A stretch of 64,000 nt of DNA, from contig NZ_QLKQ01000015.1 in the NCBI RefSeq assembly GCF_003349955.1, positions 1 to 64,000 of the forward strand. Direction: 5' to 3'. Source of the DNA: Azospirillum brasilense. Lineage in GTDB: Bacteria; Pseudomonadota; Alphaproteobacteria; Azospirillales; Azospirillaceae. Positions within the stretch are counted from its first letter, which is position 1. Each line of letters opens with the position of its first letter. The translations under genes were made by a program, and so were the position numbers. This document shows, piece after piece, positions 33,592-43,500 of this stretch. The notes beneath the pieces were generated by a model that saw nothing but the letters and a program-made list of their open reading frames with translations, was not told the origin of the DNA and did no database searches.

Positions 33592-34251
33592 ATGCCCGAC
33601 AGCTCTCCCCTTCCCCCGTCCCGGCGGTCCCGGCGCAAGGAGGCCCGCCCCGCCGAGGTGATCGAGGCGGCGCGTGACCTATTCATCTCGCGCGGATTTG
33701 CCGCAACCAAGCTGGAGCATGTCGCCCGCCGGGCCGGCGTCAGCGTCGGACTGCCCTACCTCTATTTCGAGAACAAGGAAGGGCTGTTCAAAGCGGTCGT
33801 CCGGCAGTCCATCCTGCCGCAGTTCCAGATGGGCGAGGATCTGCTGGACGGCTTCACCGGCAGCAGCGAGGAGTTCCTGCGCGGCCTCGCCCGTGGCTTC
33901 TGGGAGATGGAGCAGAGCCCCAACGCCGGACTGTCGAAGCTGGTCATCGCCGAGGCGCAGAACTTCCCCGACCTCGCCCGCTTCTACATGGAGGAGGTCG
34001 TCCTGCGCGGGCGGCGCTTCTTCGCGCGCATCCTGCGCCGCGGCATCGAGCGCGGGGAGTTCCGGCCGGTCGACGTCGAGCAGATGGCCCGCGTCATCGC
34101 CGCCCCGCTCAGCATGCTGTCGCTGTGGAACCACTCTCTGCGGCCGTTCGAGCCGGACCCCGCCGCGGCCTCCGCCGAATCCTACCTCGACGCCTATCTC
34201 GACCTCGTCCTCAACGGGCTGAGGGCCGAACCCAAGGACCGCACCCCATGA
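33592..34251 (+). CDS. TetR family repressor of the adjacent RND pump
   Basis: 219 residues. The N-terminal TetR helix-turn-helix (about 15-65) reads RPAEVIEAARDLFISRGFAATKLEHVARRAGVSVGLPYLYFENKEGLF. The C-terminal ligand-binding domain is all-helical; its pocket is variable, so no ligand is given. The stop overlaps the start of the membrane-fusion gene (ATGA at 34248-34251), so regulator and pump are one operon. A promoter and palindrome lie just upstream. Expected to repress the efflux operon until a toxic ligand binds. Confidence 0.9.
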   Translation: MPDSSPLPPSRRSRRKEARPAEVIEAARDLFISRGFAATKLEHVARRAGVSVGLPYLYFENKEGLFKAVVRQSILPQFQMGEDLLDGFTGSSEEFLRGLARGFWEMEQSPNAGLSKLVIAEAQNFPDLARFYMEEVVLRGRRFFARILRRGIERGEFRPVDVEQMARVIAAPLSMLSLWNHSLRPFEPDPAAASAESYLDAYLDLVLNGLRAEPKDRTP

Positions 34252-35408
34252 TCGACGCCGCCCGTTCCGATGGTCCCGCCGCCAAGCCGCGGCGCCGCCT
34301 GCTGCTGCCCCTGCTGATCGTCGGGGCTGTGGCCGCGGGCGGGGTCGCCTGGAAGGCCACGAGCAGCCACGACGCGGTCTCCCCGGCGGTGGCCGGCCTG
34401 CCCCCGGCGGAGCGGGCGGTGGAGCTGTCGCCCGTCGAGCTGACCCGCATGGCGCCGCGCCGCCTGACCGAGCTGGTGCGGCTCAGCGGCTCGGTGAAGC
34501 CGATGGAGCAGTCCATGGTGAAGTCGGAGGTCGCCGCCCGGCTGGTCGAGGTGCCGCTGCGCGAGGGGCAGGCCGTCCGGAGGGGCGAGGTGCTGGCCCG
34601 CTTCGACACGGTGGAGCTTCAGGCCAAGCTGGACGAGAAGCTGAGCAATCTGGAAGGCGCCAAGGCGCAGCTCGTCCTGGCGGACAAGACGCGCGCCAAG
34701 AATCTGGCGCTGCGGCAGAAGGACATCGTGTCCGAAACCAACATGGACCAGGCGCAGAGCACCTTCCGCTTCCAGCAGGCCACCGTCGCGGCGCTGGAGG
34801 CCCAGGTGGACCTTGCCCGCAAGGCGCTGCGCGACGCGGTGGTGACAAGCCCGATCGACGGCGTGCTGGCCGAGCGGGCGGTCAACCCCGGCGAGACGCT
34901 GGCGGTCAACGCCAAGATGTTCTCCGTCGTCGATCTCAGCCGCGTCGAGGTCGAGGCGGCGGTGCCCGCCGACGACGTGCCCCGGCTGAAGCCCGGCCAG
35001 ACCGTGCGGCTGCGCGTGGAGGGCTTCGGCGAGCGCGACTTCGTCGGCCGGATCGCCCGCATCAACCCGATGGCCCGCGCCGGCACCCGCGCCATCCCCG
35101 TCTACATCGTCCTCGACAACGCCGACGGCTCGCTGCGCGGCGGCATGTTCGCCGCGGGCGACGCGGTGGTGGACGAGGTGGAGGGCGCCTTCGCCCTGCC
35201 CCCGGCCGCCGTCCGCCACGACCAGGACGGCGACTTCGTGCTGGTCGTCTCCGGCGACCGGGTGGAGCGCCGCAAGGTCGAGGTGCTGGGCGCCTGGTCG
35301 CGCGGCGATCTCGTGCAGGTGCGCGGGCTGGCCGACGGCGATCTGGCGGTGACCGCCCCCCTGCCCGGCCTGACCGCCGGGCGGGCCGTCAAGGTCATGG
35401 GGTCTTAA
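34248..35408 (+). CDS. RND efflux membrane fusion protein
   Basis: 386 residues. The N-terminal membrane anchor (about 17-37, RRLLLPLLIVGAVAAGGVAW) is followed by the lipoyl/barrel-sandwich halves (about 75-110 and 200-240, split by the coiled coil QAKLDEKLSNLEGAKAQLVLADKT) and a beta-barrel domain. It bridges the inner-membrane pump and an outer-membrane channel in the periplasm. The ATG overlaps the tetR stop. The RND gene follows after 16 bases. No TolC-like outer-membrane gene is present, so an outside channel is used. Confidence 0.9.
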   Translation: MIDAARSDGPAAKPRRRLLLPLLIVGAVAAGGVAWKATSSHDAVSPAVAGLPPAERAVELSPVELTRMAPRRLTELVRLSGSVKPMEQSMVKSEVAARLVEVPLREGQAVRRGEVLARFDTVELQAKLDEKLSNLEGAKAQLVLADKTRAKNLALRQKDIVSETNMDQAQSTFRFQQATVAALEAQVDLARKALRDAVVTSPIDGVLAERAVNPGETLAVNAKMFSVVDLSRVEVEAAVPADDVPRLKPGQTVRLRVEGFGERDFVGRIARINPMARAGTRAIPVYIVLDNADGSLRGGMFAAGDAVVDEVEGAFALPPAAVRHDQDGDFVLVVSGDRVERRKVEVLGAWSRGDLVQVRGLADGDLAVTAPLPGLTAGRAVKVMGS

Positions 35409-35424
35409 GGGAACGCGCCGCGCC

Positions 35425-38400
35425 ATGCCGATCACCCGCATCAGCGTCGACAACCCCGTCTTCGCCACCATGATGATGGTGGCGCTGATGGTGCTTGGCC
35501 TGTTCTCCTACAACCGGCTGGGCGTCGACCAGTTTCCCGACGTGGATTTCCCGCTCGTCGTCATCTCCACCGAATACCCCGGCGCCAGCCCGGAATCGGT
35601 CGAGACCGACGTCACCCGTCCCGTCGAGGACGCGGTCAACACCATCGCCGGCATCAAGACGCTGACCTCCCGCTCCTACGAGAGCCAGTCGGTGGTGATC
35701 GCCGAGTTCGACCTGAAGACCGCCTCCACCCAGGCGTTGCAGGACGTGCGCGAGAAGGTGTCGGCCCTGCGCCCCAAGTTCCGGGACGAGGTGAAGGACC
35801 CGCAGATCACCCGCTTCAACCCCGACGACCAGCCCATCCTGTCCCTGGCGGTGAAGTCGGACATCCGGTCTTTGCGCGACCTGACCACCATGGCCGACCA
35901 GATCGTGCTGAAGCGCCTGCAGAACGTGCGCGGCGTCGGGCGGGCGACCATCGCCGGCGGGGTCAAGCGGCAGGTCCAGGTGCGGCTGCGCCCCGAACGG
36001 CTGGAGGCGCTGGGCGTCGGCGTCGATCAGGTCCTGAAGGCGATCCGCGACGAGAACCAGGACATCCCCGCCGGCACCGTCTCGGGCAACGGGGCGGAGC
36101 GCGTCGTCCAGGTCGATGGCCGGGTCATCAATCCGCGCGAGCTTCTCGACATCATCGTCGCGCGCCGCGGCGGCGAGCCGGTGCGGCTGCGCCAGGTCGC
36201 CGAGGTGCTGGACGGCCAGGAGGAGCAGGACTCCGTCGCCCTGTTCAACGGGCAGCCGGCGCTGGCCGTCGATGTGGTGAAGATCCAGGGTTCCAACACG
36301 GTGGAGGTGGCGCGCGGCCTCTACAAGGCGCTGGACGAGCTGCGCCGCGACGGCTCCCTGCCCTCCGACGTCGCGCTGGAGGTGGTGCGCGACACCTCGC
36401 GCGGGATCACCAACTCGCTGACCAACGTCCAGCGCACGCTGGTCGAGGGCGGCGTGCTGACCATCGCCATCGTCATGGTCTTCCTGGGCTCCTGGCGCAG
36501 CACGGTGATCACGGCGCTGACGCTGCCGGTGGCGGTGATGGGCACCTTCGGCGTGCTGGCGGCCTTCGGCTTCACCCTGAACACGATGACGCTGATGGCG
36601 CTGTCGCTGGCCATCGGCATCCTGATCGACGACGCCATCGTGGTGCGCGAGAACATCATGCGCCACCTGGGCAAGGGCCAGGGGCACCGGCAGGCGGCGC
36701 TGGACGGGACCAAGGAGATCGGTCTGGCGGTGCTGGCGACCACGCTGACCATCGTGGCGGTGTTCCTGCCCGTGGCCTTCATGGGCGGCATCATCGGGCG
36801 CTTCTTCCTGCAATTCGGTATCACCGTGTCGGCGGCGGTGCTGATCTCGCTGTTCGTGTCCTTCACGCTGGACCCCATGCTGTCCAGCCTGTGGTACGAC
36901 CCGGCGGCCCATGGGCGGCACGGGCGCGGCGTCTTCGGGCGCTTCGCGGCGGGCTTCCAGGCCGCTTTCGACGCGCTGGCGCGGGTCTATGGCCGGACGC
37001 TCCGCTGGGCGCTGCGCTGGCGCTGGCTCGTCCTGCTGATGGCGCTCGGGATCTTCGTCGGCAGCTTCTTCCTGGTGCCGCGCATCGGCGTGGAGTTCGT
37101 GCCCGCCGCCGACCTCGGGGAGTCCATCGTCGATGTGGAGACGCCGGTCGGCTCGTCCCTCGACTACACGGCGGCCAAGCTGCGGCAGGTCGAGGCGGCG
37201 ATCCGCGAGTTCCCGGAGGTCGCCTACACCTACTCCACGGTCAACACGGGGGCGTCGGTCGGCAAGAACCGGGGCAGCGTCTATGTCCGGCTGAAGCCGA
37301 TCGACCAGCGCACCCGCACACCCAACACGCTGGCCCCGCCGCTGCGCGACCGGCTGTCGGCGATCCCCGGCGTCCAGATCGGCATCGGCATTCCCGGCGT
37401 CGGCGGCGTGCAGAAGCAGATCCAGGTGTCCGTCCAGGGCCGCGACATCGCGGAGCTGGACCGCATCGGCAAGCAGGTCACCGCCGCCATGGCCGGCATC
37501 CGCGGCTTCGTCGACGTGGACGTCAGCCTGAAGGCGGCCAAGCCGACCCTGTCGGTGCGGCTGGAGCGCGATCTGGCGAGCGATCTGGGCATCGGCACGG
37601 CGCAGGTGGCGAACACGCTGCGTCCCCTCTTCGCCGGCGACAAGGTGTCGACCTGGAAGGCGCCGGACGGCGAGACCTACGACGTGCTGGTCCGTCTGCC
37701 GGAAAGCGACCGGGTGGGCCGCGCCGACCTCGACCGCATCTACCTGACCGGCTCCAACGACGCCGAGGGGGCGCCGCGCATGGTGCCGCTGTCGCAGGTC
37801 AGCCGGGTCGAGACGACGCTCGGCGCGTCGCAGATCAACCGCCGCGACCTGTCGCGCGAGGTCAACGTCCAGGCCAACGTCCAGGGCCGTCCGGCCGGCG
37901 ACGCCGGCAAGGAGCTTCAGGCGGCCATCGCGGAGATCAAGCTGCCGCCCGGCTACCGCATCGTCTTCGGCGGCTCGACCAAGGACATCGCCGAGACGAC
38001 GGGCTACGCCACCCAGGCGCTGCTGCTGGCGGTGATCCTGATCTACCTGATTCTGGCCTCCCAGTTCGGCAGCTTCCTTCAGCCCATCGCCATCATGATG
38101 TCGCTGCCGCTGTCGCTGGTCGGGGTGTTCCTGGGGCTTCTGGTCGCCGGCTCCACTCTGAACATCTTCAGCGCCATCGGCTTCATCATGCTGATGGGTC
38201 TGGTGACCAAGAACGCGATCCTGCTGGTCGACTTCGCCAACCAGGCCCGCGCCCGCGGGGTGGAGCTGCGCGACGCGGTGGTTGAGGCCGGCATCATCCG
38301 CCTGCGCCCCATCGTCATGACCACCATGGCGATGATCTTCGGCATGATCCCGCTGGCGCTCGGCATCGGCGAGGGCGCGCAGCAGCGCGCGCCCATGGCC

Positions 38401-38571
38401 CACGCGGTGATCAGCGGCCTCATCAGCTCCACCCTGCTCACCCTGCTGGTGGTTCCGGTGATCCTCACCTACCTCGACGCGCTGTCCCGGCGCTTCAAGC
38501 GCTGGTTCGCCCACAAGGACCCGGACGCGGTGGCGCACGGCACGGCTGCACAGGGCACGGCCGCGGAGTAG
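35425..38571 (+). CDS. RND multidrug efflux permease (HAE1-type)
   Basis: 1048 residues, the usual AcrB/MexB length. Twelve membrane segments in two repeats enclose two large periplasmic loops. The proton-relay residues are present: the adjacent Asp-Asp in AIGILIDDAIVVRENI and the Lys in TKNAILLVDFANQ. PDVDFPLVVISTEYPGASPESVE is the typical N-terminal porter region. It uses the proton gradient to expel drugs or other toxic amphiphiles; the substrate is unknown. It belongs with the preceding fusion-protein and TetR genes. Confidence 0.94.
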   Translation: MPITRISVDNPVFATMMMVALMVLGLFSYNRLGVDQFPDVDFPLVVISTEYPGASPESVETDVTRPVEDAVNTIAGIKTLTSRSYESQSVVIAEFDLKTASTQALQDVREKVSALRPKFRDEVKDPQITRFNPDDQPILSLAVKSDIRSLRDLTTMADQIVLKRLQNVRGVGRATIAGGVKRQVQVRLRPERLEALGVGVDQVLKAIRDENQDIPAGTVSGNGAERVVQVDGRVINPRELLDIIVARRGGEPVRLRQVAEVLDGQEEQDSVALFNGQPALAVDVVKIQGSNTVEVARGLYKALDELRRDGSLPSDVALEVVRDTSRGITNSLTNVQRTLVEGGVLTIAIVMVFLGSWRSTVITALTLPVAVMGTFGVLAAFGFTLNTMTLMALSLAIGILIDDAIVVRENIMRHLGKGQGHRQAALDGTKEIGLAVLATTLTIVAVFLPVAFMGGIIGRFFLQFGITVSAAVLISLFVSFTLDPMLSSLWYDPAAHGRHGRGVFGRFAAGFQAAFDALARVYGRTLRWALRWRWLVLLMALGIFVGSFFLVPRIGVEFVPAADLGESIVDVETPVGSSLDYTAAKLRQVEAAIREFPEVAYTYSTVNTGASVGKNRGSVYVRLKPIDQRTRTPNTLAPPLRDRLSAIPGVQIGIGIPGVGGVQKQIQVSVQGRDIAELDRIGKQVTAAMAGIRGFVDVDVSLKAAKPTLSVRLERDLASDLGIGTAQVANTLRPLFAGDKVSTWKAPDGETYDVLVRLPESDRVGRADLDRIYLTGSNDAEGAPRMVPLSQVSRVETTLGASQINRRDLSREVNVQANVQGRPAGDAGKELQAAIAEIKLPPGYRIVFGGSTKDIAETTGYATQALLLAVILIYLILASQFGSFLQPIAIMMSLPLSLVGVFLGLLVAGSTLNIFSAIGFIMLMGLVTKNAILLVDFANQARARGVELRDAVVEAGIIRLRPIVMTTMAMIFGMIPLALGIGEGAQQRAPMAHAVISGLISSTLLTLLVVPVILTYLDALSRRFKRWFAHKDPDAVAHGTAAQGTAAE

Positions 38572-38575
38572 CTCT

Positions 38576-39325
38576 TCACCCCAGATGCTCCAGCATCAGG
38601 AACAGCCCGAGCGCCAGCAGGCCGAGGAAGAAGCAGCGCCGGAACGCCTCCGCCCGCACCCGCCGGCGGAGGCTCTGGCCGAGCGCCATCCCGGCCAGAG
38701 CCGGCAGCAGCGAGGCCAGTGATCCCCAGGCCAGCGTGCCCTCGAACAGCCCGTGTTGCGCCAGCCCGGCCGCCAGAGCCAGCGTGGACACCGTGAAGGA
38801 CAGGCCGAGCGCCTGGATCAGCCGGTCGCGCTCCAGCTCCAGCGCCTGGAGGTAGGGCACGGCGGGGATGACGAAGACGCCGGTGGCCGCCGTCACCACG
38901 CCGGTCGCCACGCCGACCAGCGGCGACAGCCAGGATTCCGCCGCGGGCGGCACCCGCAGCGGCAGCTTCACCAGCCCGGCCAAGGCGTAGACCGCCAAGG
39001 CCCCGCCCAGAGCCGCCGCGGCCTGCCCCGACGAGGCGCCGGCCAGCAGCCCCGCCCCGGCCCAGGTGCCCAGCGTGATCCCCAGCATCATCGGCCAGAA
39101 CCGCTCGATGGTGGCGCCCAGGCCGGGGCCGAAGGCCAACTGCCAGAGATTCGTCACCAGCGAAGGCACGATCAGGATCACCGCCGCCTCGGCGGGCGGC
39201 ATGACGAGGCCGAGCAGACCCATGGCGACGGTCGGCAGGCCCAGGCCGATCATGCCCTTGACGAACCCGGCGAGCAGGAAGGTCAGGGCCATGGCGGCGA
39301 TGATGAGGATGGGAAGGTCGGTCAT
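38576..39325 (-). CDS. TauE/SafE-type sulfite exporter family permease
   Basis: 249 residues, eight or nine hydrophobic segments, TSUP family. The N-terminal pattern LAGFVKGMIGLGLPTVAMGLLGL and the second-repeat pattern GVATGVVTAATGVFVIPAVPYLQAL are the paired motifs of the family. Members export sulfite or sulfoacetate or take up sulfur compounds, thus the substrate is uncertain. It is divergent from a LysR-type regulator gene, which is likely to control it; a candidate LysR box lies between them. Confidence 0.9.
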   Translation of the reverse strand: MTDLPILIIAAMALTFLLAGFVKGMIGLGLPTVAMGLLGLVMPPAEAAVILIVPSLVTNLWQLAFGPGLGATIERFWPMMLGITLGTWAGAGLLAGASSGQAAAALGGALAVYALAGLVKLPLRVPPAAESWLSPLVGVATGVVTAATGVFVIPAVPYLQALELERDRLIQALGLSFTVSTLALAAGLAQHGLFEGTLAWGSLASLLPALAGMALGQSLRRRVRAEAFRRCFFLGLLALGLFLMLEHLG

Positions 39326-39377
39326 GCCACCACTTGAAGCCCGCCCACGGCTTCCGGCAATGTGGATGTCACACAGC

Positions 39378-39402
39378 CAGCCTTCGGCTCAAACGAAGGC
39401 TG
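39378..39402. promoter_or_regulatory. LysR-type box between TauE-like and LysR genes
   Basis: A perfect inverted repeat CAGCCTTCG-(7 bases)-CGAAGGCTG. Its core TTCG-N7-CGAA fits the T-N11-A LysR consensus, centred about 36 bases upstream of the LysR start and 65 bases upstream of the TauE-like start. LysR binding here is inference. Confidence 0.5.
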
Positions 39403-39425
39403 AGCCTCCGCCGGAGACCCGCCCC

Positions 39426-40367
39426 ATGCGCTTCGACCTGACCGACCTGCGGCTGTTCCTGAACGTGGCGGAGGCGGAGAGCATCACCCACGGCGCGGAG
39501 CGCACGCACCTCGCCCTCGCCTCGGCGAGCGCGCGCATCCGCGGGATGGAGGAGACGCTCGGCGTGCCGCTGCTGGAGCGCGGGCGGCGCGGCGTCCGCC
39601 CGACCCCGGCGGGCGAGGCGCTGGTCCACCACGCCCGTCTCCTCCTCCAGCAGGTGGAGCGGATGCGCGGCGAGTTGGGCGATTACGCCAAGGGGCTGAA
39701 AGGGCATGTCCGGCTGCTGTCCAACACCGCCGCCCTGGCCGAATTCCTGCCCGAGGCCCTGGCGCCCTTCCTCGCCGCCCACCCCAACATCGACATCGAC
39801 CTGGAGGAAAGGCCCAGCCATGAGATCGTGCGGGCGGTGGCGGAGGGTCTGGCCGACGCCGGGGTGGTGTCCGATCACGCCGACCTGTCGGGGCTGGAGG
39901 TGTTTCCCTTCCGCACCGACCGCATGGTGCTGGTCACGCCGCACGGCCATCCGCTGGCCAACCGCCGCAGCGTCGCCTTGCGCGAGATTCTGGAGGAGGA
40001 TTTCGTCGGGCTGGCGGCGCGCAACGCCCTTCAGCAGCACATCAACGAGCACGCCATCCGCGCCGGCCGCCCGCTGAAGCTGCGCGTGCGGGTGCGTGGC
40101 TTCGACGGGATCTGCCGGATGGTCGAGCAGGGGGTGGGGCTCGGCATCGTTCCGGAAGCCTCGGCGAAGCGCTGCCGCCGCTTCACGAAAATCCGCGCGG
40201 TGCGCCTGACCGACCCTTGGGCGGTCCGCTCGCTGGTCGTCTGCGTCCGCCGGCTGGACGCCCTGCCCAGCCACAGCCGCGAGCTGGTAAAGCGGCTGGC
40301 CGGCGCTGTCAAAAACCCTCTCCCCTCTGGGGAGAGGGTGGCCCGAAGGGCCTCTCGCGCTGGCTGA
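39426..40367 (+). CDS. LysR family regulator with repeat-derived C-terminus
   Basis: 313 residues. The N-terminal winged helix (about 1-60) reads DLRLFLNVAEAESITHGAERTHLALASASARIRGMEETLG. The LysR effector domain (about 90-290) contains LADAGVVSDHAD and VRVRGFDGICRMVEQGVGLGIVPEA. The last 18 residues (KNPLPSGERVARRASRAG) are encoded by the dispersed palindromic repeat just downstream, so the ancestral stop lay upstream of 40314. It likely regulates the divergent TauE-like permease. The ATG at 39426 is the only sensible start. Confidence 0.9.
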   Translation: MRFDLTDLRLFLNVAEAESITHGAERTHLALASASARIRGMEETLGVPLLERGRRGVRPTPAGEALVHHARLLLQQVERMRGELGDYAKGLKGHVRLLSNTAALAEFLPEALAPFLAAHPNIDIDLEERPSHEIVRAVAEGLADAGVVSDHADLSGLEVFPFRTDRMVLVTPHGHPLANRRSVALREILEEDFVGLAARNALQQHINEHAIRAGRPLKLRVRVRGFDGICRMVEQGVGLGIVPEASAKRCRRFTKIRAVRLTDPWAVRSLVVCVRRLDALPSHSRELVKRLAGAVKNPLPSGERVARRASRAG

Positions 40368-40505
40368 AAGCCAGCGCTGACGGCGGCAGGCGGATGCCTC
40401 TGGCATCCGCTGAGAGCCGGTGAGGGGGTTGCGCTTGTGCCGGACGATCCGCCACGCGCAACCCCCTCACCCTAACCCTCTCCCCGGAGGGGAGAGGGAA
40501 AACAA
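40314..40505. repeat. Dispersed palindromic repeat (REP-like)
   Basis: About 190 bases of nested inverted repeats. CCCTCTCCCCTCTGGGGAGAGGG opens the element and CCCTCTCCCCGGAGGGGAGAGGG closes it. Between them lie a smaller GC palindrome (CGCTGGCTGAAAGCCAGCG), the pair GGATGCC/GGCATCC, and GGTGAGGGGGTTGCG/CGCAACCCCCTCACC. The first part codes the tail of the LysR protein. A related element lies at 47859-47946, so it is a family of mobile or transcript-end repeats. Confidence 0.7.
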
Positions 40506-40518
40506 CCATGTGGAGATA

Positions 40519-43500
40519 TCACTCCGCGCCCGGCACCGGCTGCGGCGCTTCCGTGGCGGCGCCGTGACGGCGCTTCCACAGACGGGAGACGGCGTTGCCG
40601 GCGTCCTCCATGTAAAGGAACAGCACCGGCGTGATGTAGAGCGTCAGAATCTGCGACACGCACAGGCCGCCGACCACCGCAAGGCCGAGCGGCTGGCGAA
40701 GCTCCGCGGCGGCGCCGTGGGCGACGGCGATGGGCAGGGTGCCCATGATCGCCGCCATGGTCGTCATCATGATCGGGCGGAAGCGCAGCAGGCAGGCCTG
40801 CTCGATCGCCTCGCGCGCGGTCATGCCCTGGTTGCGCTGCGCGTCGATGGCGAAGTCGATCATCATGATCGCGTTCTTCTTCACGATGCCGATCAGCATC
40901 AGGATGCCGATGATCGCGATGACGCTCAGCTCCTGCCCGAACACCATCAGCGTCGCCAGCGCCCCGATGGCCGCGGACGGCAGGCCGGACAGGATGGTCA
41001 GCGGGTGGATGAAGCTCTCGTACAGCACGCCAAGCACGATGTAGATCACCAGCACCGCGGCGAGCAGAAGCAGCCCCTGGCTCTTCTGCGCGTCCTCGAA
41101 CACCTGGGCGGTGCCGGCGAAGCCGGTGGTTATGCCCGGCGGCAGGGCCATCTCCATCTCCGCCTGCCGGACGGCGTTCACCGCCTCGCCCAGCGAATGG
41201 CCGGGCGCCACGTTGAAGGACAGGGTCACGGCGGGCAACTGGCCCTGGTGATTGACCGTCAGCGGACCGGCGGTGCGCTGCACGCTGGCGAAGGCGTCCA
41301 GCGGCACCAGCTTTCCGGAGCCGGAGCGCACATAGATTCGCGACAGCGCGTTGTCGTCCTGCTGGTACTTCGGCGCCAGCTCGATCAGCACCTGATAGTC
41401 GTTGGTCGGCGTGTAGATCGTCGAGACCTGCCGCTGGCCGAAGGCGCTGTAGAGGGTGGAGCGCACCTGATCGACGCCGATCCCCAGCGTCGCCGCCTTC
41501 TCGCGGTCCACATGCACATAGGCCTGCGGGCTGTTGAGCTGAAGATCGCTGGTCACGTCCTGCAGGATCGGGATGTCGTGCATCGCACGCTCCAGCCTTG
41601 CGGACCAGGCGTACAGCTCCTCCGTGTTCAGGCCCTGGATCGTGTACTGGAACTCGTTCTTGGAGGAACGGCCGCCGATGCGGAGATTCTGCACCGGCTG
41701 CATGTAGACCGCCATGCCGGGGATGCCGGCGAGCTGGCGTCGGAGCTGCTGGATCACCTCGCCGGCCGGCGGGCGTTCGGCGCGCGGCTTCAGCACGACG
41801 AACATGCGGCCGGTGTTGACCGAATTGCCGCCGATGGCGACCGACGAGGTCATGTCCGCCACCGCCGGATGGGCCTGGATGATCCGCGCCACCTCCTGCT
41901 GCCGTTCGGCCATCGCCGGGAAGGAGATGTCGGGCGCGGCCTCCGTCGAGACGGAGATCTGGCCGATGTCCTCGGTCGGGAAGAAGCCCTTGGGAATCGC
42001 CTGGAACAGCAGGGCGGAGCCGACCACCGTCGCGATCATGACCAGCCCCATCACCGGGCGGTGCCTCAGCGCCATCCGCAGGGTCACGGCGTAGCCGCGG
42101 TGCAGCGCGCTGAATCCGCCCTCCAGGACGCGGCCGAACCAGCCCTCCTTGGCGCCATGCGGTTCGTGGGTCAGCATGCGGGCGCACATCATCGGCGTCA
42201 GCGTCAGCGCCACGAAGGCCGAGGCGCTGATCGCCATGGTCACCACCAGCGCGAACTCGTGGAAGACGCGCCCGACCACCCCGCCCATCAGCAGGATCGG
42301 GATGAACACCGCCACCAGCGACAGGGTGATGGAGATGATGGTGAAGCCGATCTCCCGCGAGCCCTTGAGGGCCGCCTCGAAGGGCTGCATCCCCTCTTCG
42401 ACGTAGCGGACAATGTTCTCCATCATCACGATGGCGTCGTCGACGACGAGGCCGACCGCCAGCGTCAGCGCCATCAGCGAGATGTTGTCGATGGAAAAGC
42501 CCATCAGATGCATCCCGCCCGCCGTCGCAATCAGCGAGATCGGAACGGTCAGCGCCGGGATCATCGTCGCGGTCAGGCGGCGCAGGAACAGGAAAATGAC
42601 CAGAACGACGAGCGCGATGGTCAGGCCCAGCGTGAACTGCACGTCCTCCACCGCCTCGCGGATCGAGGTGGAGCGGTCGTTCACCACCTCGACCTTCGCG
42701 CTGGGCGGAAGCTGAGCGCGGAAGCTGGGCAGCAGGTTGCGCACCCGGTCGACCACGTCCACCGTGTTGGCGTCGGGCTGGCGCTGCACCGCCATGACGA
42801 TGGCGCGGGTGCCGTTGTGCCAGCTAGCCGTTCGGGCGTTCTCGACGCTGTCCAGCACGGTCGCCACGTCGCCCAGACGGACCGGGGCGCCGTTGCGGTA
42901 GGCGACGATCAGGCCGCGGAAGGCCTCGGCGTCGGGAAGCTGCGGGTTGGCGGCCAGCACGAGCTGCTGCTTGGCGCCGGACAGCGTGCCGACCGGGGTG
43001 TTGGCGTTGGCGGCGGCCAGCGACCGCTGAAGCTCGTCGATGCCGATTCCGCGCACGGCCAGCGCGTTGGGGTCCACCTGGACGCGCACGGCGTATTTCT
43101 GCGCGCCGTAGATCTGCACCTGGGCGACGCCCGGCAGGGTGGCGACCTTGGGCTGGACCGCGGTCTCCGCGAAATCGTTGAGCGCCGACAGGGTCAGCGT
43201 CGGCGACGACAGGGCCAGCATCAGCACCGGCTGGTCGGCCGGGTTCACCTTGCGGTAGCTGGGGGCGGTGGTCATCTCCGCCGGCAGGCGGCGCTGGGTG
43301 CGGGCGATGGCCGCCTGCACGTCCTGGGCGGCGGCGTCGATGTCGCGCTCCAGGACGAACTGGATGGTGATCGAGGTGTTGCCGAGGCTCGACGTCGAGG
43401 TGATCGTGTCGATGCCGGCGATGGTCGAGAACTCACGCTCCAGCGGGCTGGCGACCGAGGCCGCCATGGTTTCCGGGCTGGCGCCGGGCAGCGTGGCGGA

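Noticed and set aside
35395..38538. A 1047-codon minus-strand open frame opposite the RND permease
   Set aside because: Composition is dominated by Arg, His, Gln and Asp from reverse GC-rich codons; the plus-strand RND permease accounts for this stretch.
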